From the NCBI GenBank assembly GCA_902459845.2, contig CABPSV020000635.1, positions 1 to 11,852 on the forward strand: 11,852 nt of DNA, read 5' to 3'. Positions 8,399 to 11,852 of the stretch are shown here, one piece after another (within the stretch, counting starts at the first letter, position 1; each line of letters starts with the position of its first letter). Source of the DNA: Hepatocystis sp. ex Piliocolobus tephrosceles. Taxonomy: Eukaryota > Apicomplexa > Aconoidasida > Haemosporida > Plasmodiidae. The translations under genes were made by a program, and so were the position numbers. The notes under the pieces are model-generated. The model was not told the origin of the DNA and made no database searches. It saw only the letters and a program-made list of their open reading frames with translations.

Positions 8399-8550
8399 AA
8401 CTTAGTATCTTTTTTGAAAAAAAATGAGGAATGAGAATGATGGGGGATTGAAAAATATTATTCTGTTTTTTTTTTTTTTTTTTAAAAGAAAAAGAAAAAA
8501 TATATATAAATATGAGTGTATATATATACAAAAAATTAGATAATATACAC

Positions 8551-8570
8551 ATATATATATATATATATAT
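8551..8570. repeat. (AT)n microsatellite
   Basis: 20-bp alternating A/T run upstream of the ANP32-type gene. Confidence 0.9.
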
Positions 8571-9065
8571 CACTTTACAATAATGTTACATTACATGCAG
8601 ATATATCCATATATTAACTTATATAAAATCTTAATTAACGTACAGCGAAATAAAATTCAATATTATAGGTATTTAAAAATAAAAACTTTCAAATTAAAGG
8701 TATTAAAAAAAACAAAAGGGAAAAAAAAAAACAAAATGGCAGATTTAACGTTTCTTTTATACAGGACAATATACAAGTAGTATAATAATAAATTTATAAA
8801 ATAATAAAATTATCAATTACTTTTTTTTTTTCCTTTTCATATGTAACAACTCATTAATACAGAGTAATTAATGGTACATAACATTTTAAAAATAAACTTA
8901 TAAAACATAAATTTTAAGTATATCTTCTTTTTTTAAAAGAAATTTTAATTTTCAAATGATTGGTGAACATATTATAAAGTAAAATAATTAAAATAAGTAT
9001 ATAATAAAAATATATATATATATATACACGCATATATAAAAAATATATGAAAAATATTATATACA

Positions 9066-9139
9066 AATATATAAAATATATAAAAAATATATAAAATATA
9101 TAAAATATATAAAATATATAAAATATATAAAATATATAT
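9066..9139. repeat. 9-bp tandem repeat (AAAATATAT)n
   Basis: About eight imperfect copies of a 9-bp unit, with one copy expanded by two A. Since 9 is a multiple of three and the unit has no minus-strand stop, it produces a repetitive Ile-Phe-Tyr frame (part of 8914-9204). Confidence 0.85.
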
Positions 9140-9280
9140 GTATGTATAATAAATGAGAACAAAAAAAAAAAAATGTAGTAAGTGATTTGTTGCTTAAGGA
9201 TCACTTCATGAATATGTAAAAATATTAAAATTTTAGATTTTTACATGTACAGTTTATTGTCGTGTTTATGTACATATACG

Positions 9281-9304
<24 letters not shown>
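9281..9304. repeat. (TA)n microsatellite
   Basis: 24-bp alternating T/A run just downstream of the 9317-9478 candidate frame. Confidence 0.9.
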
Positions 9305-9311
<7 letters not shown>

Positions 9312-9316
9312 ATGTG

Positions 9317-9478
9317 TTACTGAATCTTACTAATGATTTTTCTTTCTTCTTTTTTAAAAGTTGTAAAAATTAAAGCAAATAATACATACATGCTTAATTC
9401 GATACATAATAACATTATAAATATATTCTTATCTATACTTGCTGTTACTTTTTTTGTTTTTAACCATTCATTAAACAT
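9317..9478 (-). CDS. Candidate small membrane protein, 53 codons or first exon of a spliced gene
   Basis: ATG at 9478, with an in-frame TAA seven codons upstream and no AG in between, so 9478 would be a true start. The 53 residues are unusually mixed for chance A+T-rich DNA: Trp, several Glu, Ala, Cys, Thr and Asp. The order is a basic N terminus (MFNEWLKTKK), one hydrophobic span at about 19-40 and a charged end (FKKEERK). The minus strand is purine-rich here, as Plasmodium coding strands are, while the opposite frame (9333-9521, +) is Phe/Ile-rich and looks like its shadow. A good donor, GTAAGA, sits at 9330-9325, four codons before the stop, so the frame could be exon 1 (9331-9478). I do not recognise the protein, and chance remains possible. 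Confidence 0.4.
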   Translation of the reverse strand: MFNEWLKTKKVTASIDKNIFIMLLCIELSMYVLFALIFTTFKKEERKIISKIQ

Positions 9479-10042
9479 ATATATTTTTTTTTTTGATTAT
9501 ATGTATATGTACAAATTTTGATTATTAAAAGGTTATGTATATAATTTCTTTTCAAATGCAACACATTAAAAACCTCACATGCATATACATATATATTATA
9601 CTACAGTTTATACTTTTCGTTTCGATCTCGCATTTACATATGGTATTATCACAATTGTAAAACATTAAAAAAAAAACATAAATGTATTTTATAAAATTAA
9701 GAAACGCTTGTACACATGAACACACATATACCTATATATTCTAAATGTTTTTTTTTTTTTTTTTTATTTTTTACCTTAACAAAAACTTAATAAATATTTA
9801 TCAAATGTTGTAAAAAGATACTCACAAAATGTTATTTGTAACGCTTGTTTTTCTTTTTTACTGTTATATTATCTTCACCCCTTGTTTTCAGTTATTTTTT
9901 ATTAATGTATCTGTGATACAGTTAAAAAAGAAAAAAAAAAATCATGTGATATATTTTGCTTTTTAATATATAACATATATATAAAACAGTGTTTTATAAA
10001 TATATTATTATTCTCAAAAATAGAGAAAAAAAACTATACATG

Positions 10043-10043
<1 letters not shown>

Positions 10044-10074
<31 letters not shown>
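10044..10074. repeat. (TA)n microsatellite
   Basis: 31-bp alternating T/A run. Confidence 0.9.
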
Positions 10075-10079
<5 letters not shown>

Positions 10080-10448
10080 TCTATTAAATAATGTTTCAAT
10101 ATCATATGAACTGCTTTTAAAACTATTCAAAAAAAATTATATAAATAAAGTACATATGTTTTTTCATAGGTATTCTTATAATTTTAAATTATCTTACAAA
10201 TAATACTTTTACATAAATCTTCTAAACAAGGTCATAAATGTATATATAATAAGTTTACTTCATAAAATCAAATGAGAAAAGAAAAGAAAAAAAAAAATAT
10301 TAATTATGTAGAATTAAAATTTAAAACAATATTATTATTAAATATGAAAAATGTACTATTTTTTTTTTTTTTTCCCCTAATAAAATATTTTTCTCATATA
10401 TATATTTTTTTATTTTATGCATCGATGAGTACACTAACGTAATCTAAA

Positions 10449-10460
10449 TGTGTGTGTGTG
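10449..10460. repeat. Short (TG)n tract
   Basis: About six TG units followed by TATTTT and a long T-run. It is the only TG repeat noticed in a window dominated by TA repeats. Confidence 0.8.
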
Positions 10461-11368
10461 TATTTTTTTTTTTTTTTTTTACTATTTGTTTTATAATTTT
10501 ATTTATAGCTTCCTAAGTTGAATTATTACAAATATAAATATAGTATTATATATAGTAACTTATGTGTTTTTAACACATATTTTATTACTTCTACTTTTGA
10601 CAAAACTTAAAATGCAAACTTTCGATATTTATATTATAGTTTTATCAATTAGAAATTAAAAATAAATGAGAGAAAAAAGGGATTAACATATATATATATA
10701 AATATATATATATACATATATAAAATTTTAATATATAGAAAACATTTCATTGCACTTAAAAATTTTTTTTTTTTTAAATAAAGTTTACCATCACTTTTTT
10801 TTTTGCATGTAATTTATTTATTTAATTTTTATATTTTCTCTTTTTTTTAATAATTTATTTTCTTGCTTAATTATTTTTGGCTATTAATGGTAAAGAACCT
10901 ATGTTATTGCATTTTTTTTTTTTTTAAATAATTTCAAAAAATTTATAAAAGATTGAAATGTATAATAAATTCTAATTTAACTAACTTTTATGAGATTTAC
11001 AAAGTACTAGTGAGTACATATTATTTGTCTCCATCTGGTAAAATATGTCCATATCACGACATACATTATACATTATACATGTATATATATATAACACACT
11101 ATATAAGAAACTTGAGAATTGCTTATATTAGCTTTTTAATTTCTAATATTCACATTCCTTAACACTTCTTATCATATATATAACTATTTATAGTATTATA
11201 TAGATATGTATACTTAAAAAAAATAATAAATAAATAATAAAAAAGCGAAAACAATAAAGTAACAAAATTAAAACATTATAATGTAATTCAGGTAAAAAAA
11301 AAAATAAAATGAATTAATAAATTTCCACTTATAATTCCAACATACTATGAAAACATTACTTTATTCAT

Positions 11369-11379
<11 letters not shown>

Positions 11380-11406
<27 letters not shown>
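11380..11406. repeat. (TA)n microsatellite
   Basis: 27-bp alternating T/A run. Confidence 0.9.
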
Positions 11407-11408
<2 letters not shown>

Positions 11409-11852
11409 CAAAGGATGGGAAATAAACAAAGAAAAAAATGTATGTATATTTTATTTTGTTATTTAATTGTTCAATTTCTTATATAAGCGAAGATTTTCGA
11501 CTTATACATTTACGAAATATAATTGTTATAATTAGAAGTTATATACATGTATATATATATAAGAATATGTTGCTTTATTGTGGACAATAAATTCTTGGTT
11601 TAATTTTGAATATATAATAAATAAGTGCAAAATAAAAAAAAAAAAAAAATTACATAAAAAAAGTACAAAATAAATAAGAAGTTGCAAATCGATTTATTTG
11701 TTTTTTTTCAGAACAAATTTCCTACTTTTTTTTTTCTCATAAAATTTAAAAAAATAATAACAAATGTTCCTTTTTTTTTTTTTTTTTTTTAAGTAACATA
11801 TTTCATTAGACTTTAATACCATTTTTTTTTTTCACAATATTACCTTCTTTTT

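Larger units (their letters stand above)
8399..9316. other. Upstream flank of the ANP32-type gene, no confident gene
   Basis: Contains a T-run near 8465-8483, a (TA)n run at 8551-8570, and low-complexity A+T-rich DNA. A small ATG in an ideal A-rich context occurs at 8736 (+) but its frame ends after 14 codons. The minus frame 8914-9204 passes straight through the 9-bp repeat at 9066-9139, so its openness is weak evidence. Confidence 0.5.
9479..11852. other. Long stretch without a confident gene
   Basis: About 2.4 kb with (TA)n runs at 10044-10074 and 11380-11406, a short (TG)n at 10449-10460, and T-tracts near 9747-9765, 10359-10373, 10463-10480 and 11771-11790. Several open stretches under 70 codons lie at about 9552-9665 (-), 10508-10612 (+) and 10950-11160 (+). 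Isolated good splice signals are also present: acceptors ending at about 9891, 10508 and 11711 on plus, and a donor at about 11843 on minus. I could not chain them into a gene. Confidence 0.5.

Noticed and set aside
11240..11310. Open stretch before a GTAAAA donor near 11292 (+)
   Set aside because: No ATG and no convincing acceptor upstream; the frame begins directly after a TAA in A-rich DNA.
1..11852. tRNA, rRNA, CRISPR array, transposon or bacterial-type operon signals
   Set aside because: No cloverleaf with a TTCGA-type arm, no spaced direct repeats with unique spacers, and no transposase or terminal inverted repeats were seen on either strand.

Overview
The window looks like nuclear DNA of a malaria parasite (Plasmodium, species not determinable by eye). 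Composition is extremely A+T-rich. Intergenic DNA is full of long poly(A)/poly(T) tracts and (TA)n microsatellites, codons are A-rich, the coding regions include asparagine-rich low complexity, and introns are short and end in T-rich tracts followed by CAG or TAG. No bacterial-type operon, tRNA, rRNA, CRISPR or mobile element was seen.

Layout. 1-868: upstream DNA with a 16-bp minisatellite and a long (AT)n tract. 869-2995 (+): one uninterrupted 708-codon gene for a WBP11-type splicing factor; its conserved N-terminal domain and C-terminal motif flank a very large low-complexity, Asn-rich middle. 2996-3494: short tail-to-tail intergenic region. 3495-5792 (-): a seven-exon gene for a 414-residue multi-pass membrane protein of unknown function; its last four exons are only 50-75 nt each and were joined by hand from splice sites and reading phase. 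5793-7540: intergenic, with a less A+T-rich island near 6.0-6.1 kb that may be a small RNA or part of a small spliced gene. 7541-8374 (-): one-exon gene for an ANP32-type acidic leucine-rich nuclear phosphoprotein. 8375-11852: almost 3.5 kb without a confident gene, rich in microsatellites, with one attractive 53-codon reading frame on the minus strand (9317-9478) and several isolated good splice signals.

The three confident genes are independent eukaryotic transcription units. Two are predicted nuclear proteins (WBP11 in pre-mRNA splicing, ANP32 in histone/phosphatase/RNA-linked functions) and one is membrane-bound. Nothing in the sequence ties them into one pathway. No clearly new system was found. 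The observations most worth following are the micro-exon 3' half of the membrane protein gene, the replaced middle of the WBP11 homologue, and the small candidate genes in the two long intergenic spans.
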